A stretch of DNA of 64,000 nucleotides. It comes from Ciona savignyi (lineage: Eukaryota > Chordata > Ascidiacea > Phlebobranchia > Cionidae). The position numbers and the translations under genes are program-made. This document shows, one piece after another, positions 49,357 through 62,500 of the stretch. Numbering within the stretch: position 1 is the stretch's first letter; each line of letters starts with the position of its first letter. Where the stretch lies: positions 189,582 to 253,581 of the forward strand of contig CH003429.1 in assembly GCA_000149265.1 (NCBI GenBank), in the 5' to 3' direction. The notes beneath the pieces are model-generated. The model was not told the DNA's origin. It was given only the letters and a program-made list of their open reading frames with translations, and did not search any database.

Positions 49357-49647
49357 TTGAATAACGTATTCAACGACCATCACAGGTACGCGTGTATTAA
49401 TGTGGGTGGTACACCAGTATCCCCTCTGGTAGACACGGGAGGTGGCGCGGTACCTCTAACTACGAAGCCAGAAGTCTTACTGCCATGTTTTGAGAACTCA
49501 AATTCCTTGAACAACGACACAATGTTTCAAGTCGGCGAGGTTGTAATGTTACGCGACACAGTTTTAAGAGAACAAGAGAAAGGGAAATTTCATTTTCGTT
49601 TTAGCGGACCCTTTGAAATTGTAAAAGCAATACCACCAGTAAACTAG
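49357..49647 (+). pseudogene. Internally deleted pol: protease start joined to integrase tail
   Basis: The 96-codon frame opens with an aspartic-protease-like segment (GGTPVSPLVDTGGG) and, about 25 codons later, is in an integrase C-terminal-like segment (FQVGEVVMLRD, then FSGPFEIVKAI). The reverse transcriptase, RNase H and integrase core are gone, so the copy cannot move itself. The frame ends in TAG exactly where the tandem-monomer repeat starts, and no 3' LTR is seen. Confidence 0.6.
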
Positions 49648-49650
49648 AAA

Positions 49651-51062
49651 GTGTCAACCACGTGTTTTACCACCACTATTTGTAAAACACATGTTGTATG
49701 CCATATATTCATGCTACATGGTCCCTAACCACAATTTGTATTTTATACACCGAGTATGTAGTTTGTTTCTGCAAGCATAAACGCATGGGTCCCATAGTTA
49801 ACATACCAAACATATTTTCAATATTTAGTTAAATAAAGAATTAACGTCTTAAATTTACGAACATTTCACCACAAATGTTTTAAATTATAGCTTCTTTTCA
49901 AGCGCTGTAGAGAAATAAAGCTAAATTCCCAAATAGTCCGATTTAGTTTTTCATTGTTTCAGGGAATTCCCCTGGGTTTAGTAGATAAGTTCCTGTTTTT
50001 ACATAAGTAAGTCATGTTATATACCAATTCTTAACGTTTTATTCAGATTTGTCGACTTTTTGTTAGAGATGTCAGTGCGATATGGCATGCCTGTCACAAT
50101 CATAATTCAGGAACATATCTTCGTTTTCATGGAAATTAACCTCAGTAAATGTTTTCTTTATTTAATTGGCACAGAATGTCTAATGTTTTAACATTTTACA
50201 GAATTTTAATAAAATTAGAGCAGCCGTTTAAGCGCTATGGCCACAAAATCGAATTTATTAGAAAAAAAAATGTTTTGTTTTTTTAACGTCTGAGGGAATT
50301 TCCCCTAGATTCATTACCCAAACTTTTGGTTTCTGCATATTTAGACCATGTTGTCTTACAAATGTCCATTTTTCATTGCGATTTAATTACTCCTTTTGGT
50401 AGATGTCGGGGCGACATGGCATGCTTGTCACAATCATGATTTGAGACCATATCCCATTTTTTGGGGTATTTCCCTAGGTAATTTTATTATTTCTTCTAAG
50501 TGTTAAATCAGTGACTAATGCACTCACATTCCACCAAATCTGATTCAAATTGTAACACCCGTTCAAACGCTATGCCCAAAAAAGGGCAAATTTTTAAGAA
50601 AAAAATAGCGTTTTGGTTTTTTACGCCCCAGGGGAATTCCCCTTAATTTATCACCCAAAATTTTGGTTTCTGCATATCTAAACCGCGATTTAATTACCCC
50701 TTCTGATGAATGTCGGAGCCACAAGCCACGCATGTCACAATCATGATTGAGAACAAAATCTTGTTTTTTAGGGTATTTCCCTAGATAATTTTTGTATTTC
50801 TTTTAAGTGTTATATCAGTTGCTAATGTTCTAACATTATACCAAATCTAACTAAAATTAAAGTAGACGTTCAATCCCTATGCTCAAAAAAGGTAATTTTT
50901 TAGATAAAAATACCATTTTGGTTTTTCACCTCCCTGGGGAATTCTCCTGGCTAAATTACCCAAAATATTGATTTCTGCATATCTAGACCATGTGCGCTAA
51001 CAAATGTTAAAGTTTCATTGCAATTCCATTACCCCTTCTGGTAGATGTCGGAGCCACAAGCC
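49651..51062 (+). repeat. Tandem ~333-bp monomer repeat with leader, left copy
   Basis: A ~330-base leader (GTGTCAACCACGTG, then ACCACTATTTGTAAAACACA, then GCATGGGTCCCATAGTTAAC) is followed by tandem monomers. The landmark GATGTCGGGGCGACATGGCA and its variants recur at about 50069, 50404, 50712 and 51046, spaced 308-335 bases. Each monomer also has a GGGAATTTCCCTAG-like box. A second, partner copy of the whole arrangement lies at 62791-64000. Confidence 0.8.
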
Positions 51063-51192
51063 ATGCCTGTCAAACCTTTGACGAAAAAAAAGAAAAAAAA
51101 ACGGACAAAAACAATATGTGTCCCATTTTTCCAAATGGGACCCATAATTAACAGTAACACCCAACACAGTACTTCAAAACACTACAGACACT

Positions 51193-51990
51193 GTGGAGCA
51201 GCCGATCTCCCCAAACATTTATACCCTATCCTTACAACCTAAAGATCATCAAATTAAATTACTCTACAGTGGGCCACCGACTCCGGGGCAAGTGGTATGC
51301 CCCATTAAGATCTGTCTCCTGACTTCAGCTGCACGCCCTTTCTATGACGTGTCCAAGCTGAGGAAGCACATGTTGGGTCAACACAACCGAACCCTTGTGT
51401 ACGAGACAACATGTGGCAAATGCTTGCGGCCTGTCGACACCTCGCAAAATATGCGGAAACGGTATCGCACTTCGAAAAGTTTTCTGGCGAATCCCTTGTT
51501 TCTTTCTTTCCACCCGTAGCCAAAACGAAGTATAAATTATACCTTCCATCAACTAGTACTCCTCCCCCCGTTAATTTCCCAAATGAAAACCCTACAAACC
51601 AATTAAAACCATAAGAAAACTCCTCACCGGATCTAGCCATCTTTAGACTGTCAAAATTCCTACCCCTGCCATTCTAGCCCAGAACACTTGAGAGGTCAGT
51701 GTCGTGGCCCGCATTGAGCGAGGTTGTCATCACGAAGCCCAAACTAAAGAAAAAACATCCCTCGCTAACATACGCCCTGGATAAGTATCCACCCTCACCC
51801 CAGATCAAACCTTCGACCCCAGCCCCTCTTGGCCACCCAGTAATTTCAAGTCCAAAATCAACCCCACCCCAATTACCCTCTACCCTAAAACTGTTGTGGA
51901 AATGCGTTATTGCGTTAATTTCTATCCCTGCAGTAATACGTGCAGGATTCCAGACAGTTATTTTGTGCACTGTAATCATGCGTGCCATGT
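51193..51990 (+). pseudogene. Decayed ORF with C2H2-like zinc fingers and proline-rich stretch
   Basis: The frame from 51193 contains PGQVVCPIKICLL, then FYDVSKLRKHMLGQHN, a C2H2-finger-like arrangement. A second cysteine pair follows (TTCGKCLRP). After frame changes there are proline-rich stretches at about 51550-51620 and 51740-51890. N-terminal C2H2 fingers followed by proline-rich linkers occur in site-specific LINEs of the R2/NeSL type, which is my tentative reading. No reverse transcriptase follows. Confidence 0.35.
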
Positions 51991-52249
51991 AATCATGCCG
52001 GAATTCATGTAATAATCATTTACTTTGGAATGTTACATTCTTTACGTGCATTTCGTACTATATAACCAACCTGATATGTTTTCGCTTTCAAAGAACGCCG
52101 CCACGATGAGCAAATAAAATTAGTAATGACAATGGTTAAGCCAAGCACAGATGAGGTACAATTACGTACAAGTAACTCAATGGCAGCAAAACCAAACTTT
52201 AACCATCTATGGATCGAAACCACATTCAGTATGCAAGGTACGTTCGTCT

Positions 52250-53470
52250 CCGGCCAAGCAATCTAACACGAGCAAACCCCACAAAGGGTAGAAGTTAGGC
52301 GGTACTCTAACCAAGAAACTTGTCCCGCCCAGTCCGACCTTCTAAACCCTTGGAGGATTGGCTGAGTGTGCGGAGCGTGGGCCCGAATCAGGAGATTGTC
52401 TTGAACATCGGTTCGAGGGCTCAAAACGGCCCCACAGCTGACTGCAGTATAACATATCCCCCGTCAACGGTCTTTGTGAAGATGGTTGTTGCAGCTACCA
52501 TCGCAGCACCCTTGAGCGGGAAGCGTGGAGCGACCTAGAGTCTGGCCAGACCGGGCGGTGGACCGACGGAGAATGCTGGGTTCCTCTATCCAGCCGAGCC
52601 AATCATCGATCTCCCTGACGGAAGCGAGGAATTGGCGATGCTGGTAGTACAATACCATCTAACGAGGTATTTGGCGCTTTCTGTCGGGATCTCGAGCGAT
52701 GAAAGGCGCTTACGTCGACCAACCGAAGGCCAAAACCGCGGTGCGGCTGCCCGGGCCACCAGAGCCGGGACGATCGTCAAGATCCAAAAGATCGAGACGA
52801 TCAAGAAGACCCCGGTCTGGTAACATGCGGACGGCCGCAAAGATACAAGCGTGCGCCGCGCTCAGCTCGGCCTTTGGAAGGGACATGAAAGCGACTGTCC
52901 GTCTCATCATAAATGGAGAACAAACCCTCGCTGCAAGATCGACACCAAACCCATCGAGGGTCGTTTTCGCGACGAGCTGTCGCCGCTGGCTCGGGAAGGG
53001 CCAGAGTGCTCGTTGCTCCCTTGGATGGCTAAAGCCCAGGCAGGTGAGCATTCGCCATCGAATGATAGCCAACCCGGCGATGCATACGATGGGGCTGTCA
53101 CGACGCTGGAGGTGGAGATAGTCCTCAGCACTCTGAACATCGACTCTGTCCCGGGATCTTCGAAGTTTGTGGAATCGAGCGGCGGGTTTCAGGGCTTTGG
53201 AAGAGCAGCCGGGTCACGCTTATATCTGCAAGGATCCAGAGAGTGACCTCGACGATTTGAAAAATATCGTCGAGGAAGCTGGCGAAGTGGACGTTGGTGT
53301 TACGTGCAATTTTACTCATACGTGCAATTTACGTTTAAAACTAATGTGGGATTCACCTCGGACGTCCCTGTCCGACTGACAGCTCGTGTGGCTTTCCGGA
53401 GGTCGGCCGGCATCCTTTATCCGGTTTTCCACGACTTGTGCCCCATTACCGAGTTCCCGCTGTAACGTTG
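52250..53470. other. GC-rich island without a recognisable gene
   Basis: Base composition changes abruptly here, with many CG dinucleotides and C/G-rich codons, against AT-rich DNA on both sides. Several overlapping open frames exist on both strands, which is expected where stop codons are rare. The plus frame shared by the stretches 52320-52538, 52632-52823 and 52851-53246 is broken by two stops. I recognise no domain. It may be an internal part of a transposon or foreign sequence. Confidence 0.5.
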
Positions 53471-54301
53471 TCATAGTTCATTAAGAGACAACCGACCCAA
53501 AATGCACATTTCCTCGTTGTGAGTGTTGTAAGTAATATGTAATAACCGAATTACAATACACAATACTTTCCTACCAGTTGTAATGCGCTATTTCCTCTTT
53601 GTTGACATTCTAATACATTAACAATGCGTTGCTTGTGCAAACCAAACATGTTTTCACACCAGCATTTGCCAAAATCGAAAAGTTCCACATTTATGTATCA
53701 AATTCACACGACTAATATAAAATAAAAATATATTAATATTACGGGTTACCTATGAGGCTTCTATGATATTATTAAGTTATAAATAATGCACCATTACTTG
53801 CAATCCGGTATCCGGCTCGTTTTGTCAAAGGTTTATGTTTTGTCAAAGTCGTTAAAACGATGTTTTAACACTTTTCCAGAAAATTCCCATTTATTTAATT
53901 TCACTGAAACTAGTGATCTTTCTTCATATAATAAAGAGGAAAATGTCAATCAAGTTAAATTTTCGGGTTGTATTAGCGATTATGGTTTAAATCTACACTA
54001 AAAAAACCTGGGTAAATCGCGTCAGAGAAATTACCGAGAGACCCAAGAATATCAGCATGAAAGCCCTTTTGCGAATGTTCGTCACCGTTTATTATAATAG
54101 CAACCGATATTTCGAAACGTGACTGGTATATGGATTATTAAACTGATAAGAGAAACCGATAAAGACAATTCACGCTATATTGTAAGGAGAGTTATGGGTG
54201 AATAAAATAAACGAACAAACGACATACGGTCTCTACATATCACAAGCTAACACGGGAAATCCCTTAAAATCATTACTACTTTATTAATCAGCCAAGAATA
54301 T

Positions 54302-54514
54302 GATAGAATAGGATATTCATGTTTATCCCCGTGAATGGGAAAACCTGGGGGGTTAACACACGGGCAATCGTCAGATCACCTCGCGCCCATCGTCGGGTTA
54401 CCGGAGCTATTGCAATGTGTTGTGTATGATAGACAGGTTCCTTCAACTTAGAATCCATTAATCCGATGGGTTCAGGCAATGTACGCATTTAACCGCCAAA
54501 CTAACCGGCCGGAC
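54302..54514 (-). repeat. tRNA-derived SINE with internal deletion
   Basis: The tail and body are well kept (CACGGGCAATCGTCAGATCA in the plus direction). A deletion then removes the middle of the head, leaving only its end (TTTAACCGCCAAACTAACCG). Confidence 0.8.
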
Positions 54515-54855
54515 AAACACTCAAAACCATTCATTACAAATCGATAGAGAAACAAAAAAGATTTAGATACAATATTTCCCATCATATCCCCGAAATCCCG
54601 TAATATTTTAAAACAATTCAATTTTTTGTTTTTGTTGTCAATTTTTAGTATATACCCACGTAAATACTTGATTCAGAAAACCTGGATATTAGTTTTGGAT
54701 TGGTAACCCGAAACCCATTAGTTTCTGCTTCCAGAAAGAAACAATGTACACTTTGAATAAAATATACCAATGGTTTCAGAGTGCAGAAAAAAATATGAAT
54801 AAGTTATACCAAATGATATAACATGTCAAAAAATATGATGGGCACTCAACGGGGG

Positions 54856-54897
54856 TTTTAAAAATAATAGTCGTTCACACGTGGTTGACACTCTTTA
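54856..54897 (-). repeat. Inverted copy of the dispersed terminal motif
   Basis: On the minus strand it reads AGAGTGTCAACCACGTGTG, a short spacer, then ACTATTATTTTTAAAACCC. It faces the copy at 49651, and both are preceded by a TAAACTA block, so the two could be inverted ends of one element. Confidence 0.55.
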
Positions 54898-54985
54898 GTT
54901 TATATAAGATACTTGTTACGTGTTCTCATTGTATAAGCAAAATTACACAAACACCAAACCGTTTCATAGTTCCTAAAATCAACAA

Positions 54986-55270
54986 CTACCGGAGGGTTAC
55001 CGGAGTTATTGCAATGTGTTGTGTATGATTCAAACGTTCCTTCAAATTAGTAAAACCCATTATATCCGGTGGTGTCCAGTGTTCAATGTCCGTTAAGTGC
55101 CCTTGCGGCAAGGATACAACGCAACTACCTAGCTGATCAGTTTCGCACCTGTGTTTGTATCGTAATATCCTTCGGCTAAAATGCCACGAACTAACCCCCA
55201 CCCGACTAATCTGTATGATACAATACTTCTGGTAACCCGATGCTGAGCAACTAGATGATCTTAAAAAGAA
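54986..55270 (-). repeat. tRNA-derived SINE, diverged, with adjoining inverted fragment
   Basis: From 54986 to about 55200 the family order is seen on the minus strand, with a worn head. At 55217-55270 a short piece resembling the body (CTGGTAACCCGATGCTGAG) lies in the opposite orientation. Confidence 0.6.
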
Positions 55271-55626
55271 CTTCAACCCAATATTCTCTCTACCTCCCTA
55301 ATGAAAACTGACTGACATCACTAAAAGGGCTGTCACTCAAAATCCTGCTACATGATGTATTCGATTTTTTACAATTTAAAATTGAAGTTTGGATTCTGAA
55401 CCTAAAACCTTTTAAATTTTTGCCCAACTTTTTTGAGCTACTACTTCTCCGTACATTGGGAAAATTTACTTAAGAGAACAGCTAGAAGATGCATGCTGCT
55501 TTTAACCAAACAAACATTGGGGAATCACCACCATTGTTACTTAGAAAAAACACTCTTTTTTTATATACCGTGACTAAAAGCCACATGTCATTTATGGCCA
55601 CGCATAGATAACTTTTAACTGGTTAT

Positions 55627-55889
55627 AGGGATATAATAGTCATGTTTATCCCCCCCGTTAATGGGAAAAAACCAAGGGGGTTGTTAGTTAATACACGGGC
55701 AATCGTTACATCATCTCGCGCCCATCGTTGGGTTACCAGAGCTATTGCAGTGTATTATGTATGATTCACACGTTCTTTTAATTATGTCCGTAAAGTGCCT
55801 CGCTCAAAAGGACACAACCGATTAGCTAGCCACCAGTTTCGCACCTGCAACATTTCGATTGAAAGGCGACGCACTTAACCTCCAGACTA
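55627..55889 (-). repeat. tRNA-derived SINE
   Basis: Tail, body and head (TTTCGCACCTGCAACATTTC, then AGGCGACGCACTTAACC in the plus direction) are present. A short body segment around CCCAGCGGATTAATGGG is missing. Confidence 0.8.
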
Positions 55890-56088
55890 AAATAGTGAGA
55901 TTAATTTTGGAATGTCTTCTATAGTTGTTTAATCATGAAAAATTTAATTTACATCATGGCAAGAAAGAAATGTTACTTGAATCAGAATTACTAAACTTAT
56001 TTATACATAATTATAATTACCTTGTTCTTAATTTACCTTGTTCTTACCGGATGTGTTTTATGTGTTTAAAACAAACGAAACAACAAAT

Positions 56089-56168
56089 TAGCTTGCAACC
56101 AGTTGTTTCAAACGTGCAACGTTTCGGCTAAAAGTCAGCACATTATCCCACCAAGATAATTGGTCGTA
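56089..56168 (-). repeat. SINE head fragment, decayed
   Basis: AGCTTGCAACCAGTTGTTTC, then GCAACGTTTCGGCTAAAAG, then a CCACCAAG stretch follow the head of the SINE with many changes. Confidence 0.4.
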
Positions 56169-56598
56169 CAAAATGTTTCCATAATTTCACCCCCTCTCAT
56201 ACAACAACAGTTTTTACAAGTCACAGTAGACTAAACATACATTCTGGCGTAATTAATTACACTAAACACATTAATAATGAAAAATACTGTTTAACGTGAG
56301 GGCTTCGGCATTTTTATGCAAGACTTTAGGCCAAACAAAACTGCAAACTTTTGTCTACGCTACTTTATTAAATGTATGGTACATTTTTGTATGAACTGCT
56401 AGTTCCGAACTTTACAGGTGATAAAAGGCACACAATCAAGGTACAATAGGGGTAAAATATTTCGTGATTAAAAATCATAACAATGGAGGTTACATCGAAA
56501 AGCTATTAATTACATGTCCATAACAATAATATAAAACATTGAACAAAGGTTTAAGACACAAATGGAAATAATATATGCCAGGATTTATTTTATCATAT

Positions 56599-59500
56599 TT
56601 ACAACTGCACTGAAAGTTTGAAGACATGAACGGAATGCTTGTATAGAACATCATCGGGTAAATGCTCACACCAAGACAAATCCACATCGTCGTATTTGCC
56701 TTCCAAATACGCTACCAGTATATCCTTCAATCTAAAAATAAATAACTAAGTTATAAGCTATAAAGCTTCAAACACACAAACTATTAGCTTTATCTATAAG
56801 TGACATATGTTGATAACCTAATGGATTACCAGTACATTTACGGTAATGCACTTGATATAAAAATAAGAAAAAACAAACGAACAGACGCTGTTGTTAAACC
56901 TGGCATTTACAGTTTGCAAATAGTCAACAGTTACAGCCTTGGCAATAGTAAAAAAGCATGACCCACAATACTACACCTTGATAATAATTCAGTCTAAAAT
57001 TGGTGTCCTATCCCTAAGTCTTATTTAATACAAAAAGTTTTCCTAATAAAGATATTTTTCAAAGAAATTCAAGCATAAATATAATTGTTTATTTAAATTA
57101 TATCAGTTGTGTATTTACCAGATATTGAAAAGTTTTACCGAATGTGTTAAAGCTTTAAGAAAATAATCATTGATACAAGTATGATAAAATACTTACCTCC
57201 AATCTAGTGTCATTTCTTTTCCAGACATTAAAAGAGAATTAAGCTCCATTTGTAACCTAGGAATGTTCATGTTTGCTAATTCTCTTTTCAGCCGAAGCAG
57301 TGATTCACCTTGTATATTCTCCATGAAGTCTAAGAGTTTAAAATCATCATTATGACACTCATTATTTGTCCACATAGATGGGAAAAGTATGTATACACTC
57401 ATTAGCGTAATTGTTTTTTTCACTAAAGGCAAACAAAGATACACCATCCTATAATCCTAATATTATAAGGGCAGTTAATAAATTACATTGATAATTACAC
57501 AATTTGAAGATTAATGTTATAAATAGACTTAAAGATATTGACATTTTGCTCTGTAGCAAGTGTAGCAATCAGAACTTTAAAACAACAGAACAATTTCAAA
57601 TCTTACTGTGGTAATATTTCAACCCGTAATTGGATGTCACATTTTTTTAGAAAATGTAAAAGATGAACACTTACAATTGTCTCTTATTGTCTCAAAGGGA
57701 TCGTCTCCATTAAGCACGAATCGAACTGAGCGATGCCATGACATTCTTTCATAGAGCGCCTCAACATGACCAATTTGTGCAGCTCGTGGAATCAATTCAG
57801 TCTCTTCCGGTGGAAGTAACATTTCCTTATCGGCGTAATCACACAGGCTTTGATCTGATTCACCACCCAGCTAAGATAAAGATAAACTAACATTTTACGG
57901 AATTGACTTTTATTAAGTTTAAAATAAACATCATTCCTATTTAACAACATATCTCAAAAACAACTGTCATATTCCCTGCTATTCACCTTGGCAATGAAAC
58001 TAATAGCAAGGGTAATAGTTCGAACTGCTTCACAAATATCTGCGCTCCTTGCAACTTCCACATTTGCGTCCAATTCCTGTATCAAACATTGCGGGAATGG
58101 TACCTTCAACATAATATTGTTGTTAGTTCATCAATGGGTTTGGATAAGTAGAAGTTACACTATAGAATAATTCTTGTGTTATGCCTTTCCACATTAAAAC
58201 GTCCATAATATACATAATTAGACTTACCAGGTGGAGAAAGTGGGTGTCACAGGGACATGTTATTTTGAAATACTTTTTTAAAATAACATAATTTGAATAA
58301 AGTTTATAAGTATGCCTTTACTTCTATTGAGAAAACAAATTATTGAATGGTGTAAGAAAGTGTCCAAGACTTATAACGTCTTTGTAAAGGATCTAGAGCA
58401 GGGGCCGGCAACCTTTTTATAGTCGCGGGCCAAAACGAAACTTAACATGATCTCGGCGGGCCGTAATAATTTTCTCAACTCCATATCAACTTTTTTACGT
58501 TTTGATAACATTTCAAGATTGCAAAATAAATTAGAAAAATATATGTTTATCTATCGTACAGGACTTTAGTTAGTAAAGAACACGATGCAAACACATATGA
58601 AATAGCAAAAACGATGTCTGTTGTGTCGTAATGTTACATGTCATAATATGTGTCAATACGTCATAATGTCATAATATTACAATTGGATTGCTTCTTCTCT
58701 CACTAATGCGCATGCCAACAAACACACACACTTATTGCTTTCTCTCAAAGCATTTTCTTTGTCTGCACGCACACATTCTCCATAGACACGGTCAGGCGCA
58801 TTTCTATTAGGCCTATTGCCGCATAGACTGTTGAAATTCATTATGATCTAAGATTGCAGATGACACAGTGGGCCGTATTCTATAATACTTCAGTAAGATG
58901 TCTTGGGCCGGATGATTTTGCTTGGCGGGCCGGATGCGGCCCGCGAGCCGTAGGTTGCCGACCCCTGATCTAGAGTGATGCTTCACTTTAATGTGAAAAG
59001 CCTTTGATTTTAAACAAGTGATGCTTTTCTAATTTGTTTTTAATTTTATATTATCATACCTTTTTTGCAAAAATTAAGTTCTTACCACATGTCTGTTGTT
59101 TAATGGCAGCATCGCTAATTAAGAACAAATTCAGGGCAATTGTACAATATTTCGTTCAGCATGAATGCTTGTATCAGCAAAATTATATGAAATACTTTAA
59201 AGACAACATAAAATCCACTCTTAACACTTAAAACTGGTGTAACAATTTTTTCATTCCAGCAATTCCAACTACTACTAGGACACTCCACTAATAAAGTGCT
59301 GACTAAGTGGTCATTATAATGGTTAAAAACAAATACTGGTAGAAAATGGAAAAACAAGAAAACTCCCCATTAATAGCCTAATAAATGTTGTAATGGGAAC
59401 TGAGATAAATTTTAAAATTGGAGCACTTATTGTACCTGCACAGTATTTTTTCTGACGATTTCAAGTTCATTTTCCAGTCCAACGTCTTGCGGATAAAGCA

Positions 59501-62500
59501 TTAATGGTATAGTCTGTAAATGTTTAACATTATCAAGTAGATATAAAATATGAAATTCTTTTGTAAATTACCTCTGTTTTAATGAAACTCTTTGTAAGAA
59601 TAAACTTCTCCAATACCTAAAACAAGATGGATTAATCTATTTTCCAATTAGACACAATATTTATAATTTACCTTCATTTCAAGTAAACCAAAACTATAAG
59701 CAATGTTATGCTTAGTCCCTGTATTGTCTCTGCTGTACTCATACTGTGAATTGGCCAGAACAATTGGCATCAGGTCATGAGTCTCATCACATGAAATTAT
59801 GTCCCTTTCCATTAACAAACCCACATCAATCAAGGGAAAACTGTGTGCAAATTTATGATTTACAATAGTTATGCCGAAACTGCTAAAACTGGTGTCAAGA
59901 TCGTCGATCGCGTTGACAAAGAAATTTATCCAACTGAATGTGAAAAATAAATCACCTGGGTTTCGGAGACATAAGATCCCTGCATTTCGTCAGCAAACCA
60001 TTTTGCATGTTAATGAAATATTCCACCAAAAGAAGAGCACAACATCCTCTTCCATGTTTACTCGGCAAACACATGGATATTGGACTTTGTTGATTCATTT
60101 CTGGTTCAAAGAACCTCTTCGGTGTGTTGTACTGGGTGTCACTCTCACCTACATCCTTCCGGGCCTAATAAAACAATTAGAAAATTAGAGCCTTTTTAAT
60201 TAGAAATGGAAAAAACTGTCAATAAGAAATATAATATATATTAAAAAAACTTATGGTAACCAGAATGTTTTACATTAAAGAAAATATTAGTCCAAGCCAA
60301 TATATACTTTGTTCCAAATTGCAATGTACAGTTCAATATCATCTTCACTGTATCTCTCGTCATCTTCCATGAACTGCTGCAAAGTTATCTTTTCTGTTTT
60401 CCCAACATCTATTTTCTGTTGATACCTGAAAACATAAAATCAGGTTATACATGGAATATAGTAGTGACAATTTCTACACTTACCTTGCTATGAACATATT
60501 CTGGACTCTAAGAACAGTGCACAGATGCTGCAGAAGATCCAAATGTTGAACATTTAGCAAAACTTTTAGAATTGACCCATCACCTTAGAACAGATGTAAT
60601 AAGATGTAAAGTTTTTTTATTGCTAGTTAAATAAAAATATTAGTCTCAGATAATTATACATAAAATTGGCAAAGCAAAATAAACAATATATATATATACA
60701 TATGCCTTCAAAGTCAAACAGGGTCATTTAAAAATAATATTGTACCCCCAACTTCTACAGCTTCCAGCTTTTGTCGAACATGTTGAATATCTACATGCAT
60801 CCGATAACTCCACAGCGCTGGACAGTTCCATTTAACAATCCCAGAGTCAAAGTGTTGTGTCTCATTCAACTCATACACAAGTCTATTAAACATATGGTAG
60901 AATTTTTGTAACTATTATTACTAATCCTGATTATTAATTAAACCATCTTACCTCTGAAGAGGCTTTTCAGCAACATTTCCAGCTCGTACTATCACAGATC
61001 GGCCCTCGTTTAACACTGTGTCAGCGTTTTGGAAAGCAAGGGATAAAAACTGTCTCTGAAACTCATCTTCCCATTGTTCCCTTGCAGCCATGTTCCTTAA
61101 CGACATCTCCTGGCCTTTATCCTGTAATTTTTGTAGATTTCTAATTCATAGATAAATTATATATATTAAATACTAAAAATATGATTAAACCTCCAATTAT
61201 ACATAAACCGAAGCATGATGATTGATACATACTTTGTAATTTCTAAATTTGTGGACAATTTGGTGCATCAAGATATGCGCATCATCCATGCTTCTTCCAA
61301 GGCAAGTAGCCAGATTCATCATGTCATTCTGAATGTGGCGCAAAAGAAAACTTTTGACAGCTGCTTGGCTTTCAACTTTTAAAACCCTAAAAAACGAATA
61401 TATTAAATCTGAAATAATGCCTTATTAAAAAATATCTTACCTATTTAGATCATGCTTTTTTCTTGCAATCAATAAGCAAGAATGTAGACAAATCCTCAGT
61501 GCAGAAACCGACAACTTTGTTAGTTTCCGCTCAGGAGTAGGTGGGGTACATTTGCTGGCATCTTTAAGTAAATAACCAGCTTGCGATTCCTCAGTTAGCT
61601 CACCAGCCTTGTTTCCAGCATGCAACAAGCCAGGTTTCTGTCCACCTATATCGTTTCCACATTCTGGACATTTCCCAGCTTGCACAGGGTTAGTGCATTC
61701 ACCAATGAAATAAACATGACCATTTGGACATTGGTACGCTTTCGGGGATGTATTGTGTGATCTTTCAAGCATCATCACATTCTTAACTTCGAAGAAGTTA
61801 GAAGCAGGCATTGTTGGTAAGAATACTGTTGCAATGGTTTCTGGATTGTTTATGATCTCTGCCAAATTTGTTAATATACCAACTTTGTGGCTTAACAGAG
61901 ACGCACCAATAAGAGAAACCAGCTGAAAGATTTTGCTTTGAATTTGTGGTGTGTTTTCTTCAGTGTAATATTCATCCAGGTCTTGCTCAGCTAGGCTTCC
62001 AAAGAAAATTTGGTTAACTTTTCCATCTAAGTGAGTTTGAAGTTTGGCAGTGATGTAGCCATATGTTTGTTTTCTCAATACACTTGCTAGACTACCACAG
62101 GCTGCCCAAACGGACAAAGCAAGCATAATTTGAAATATGCTGTCAGGCGCTTGTTGAATTTCATGAACAATTTTTTGGAAAATTATTGGTAAGTCTTCCT
62201 CCTGAGCAATATCCGTGAAAATGGCCTTTGATCGGATGTAAACATCACCAGTTAAAACAAGCAGATCTGAGTGTAAATAGAGGTCTTCACCCACTGCATC
62301 CTGAGCTGGTATAAGATTTGGAGGAACCAATGAAGTCTTGTATCCATCATTTTCAAGCATAAGGTTAAATGCATCCATTCCATAACGCCGACAAAGTGTC
62401 TTAACAATGTATTGCTTCATAACTAGAAATTCAACAGTTTTGCAACTTGCACACACTTTGGCCACAAAAGTTATATCTTGGTACACATTCGTTTTAGATT

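Larger units (their letters stand above)
53471..56598. other. Intergenic, SINE-dense region downstream of the RNF213-like gene
   Basis: No gene is supported. It contains four SINE copies or pieces (54302-54514, 54986-55200, 55627-55889, 56089-56168), a small inverted SINE fragment (55217-55270) and an inverted terminal-motif copy (54856-54897). Short open frames such as 53786-54001 and 55925-56131 lack recognisable content. Confidence 0.5.

Noticed and set aside
52586-53246. Several 60-140-codon open frames on both strands
   Set aside because: They overlap in the GC-rich island where stop codons are rare, none has a recognisable motif, and the longest shared frame is interrupted.
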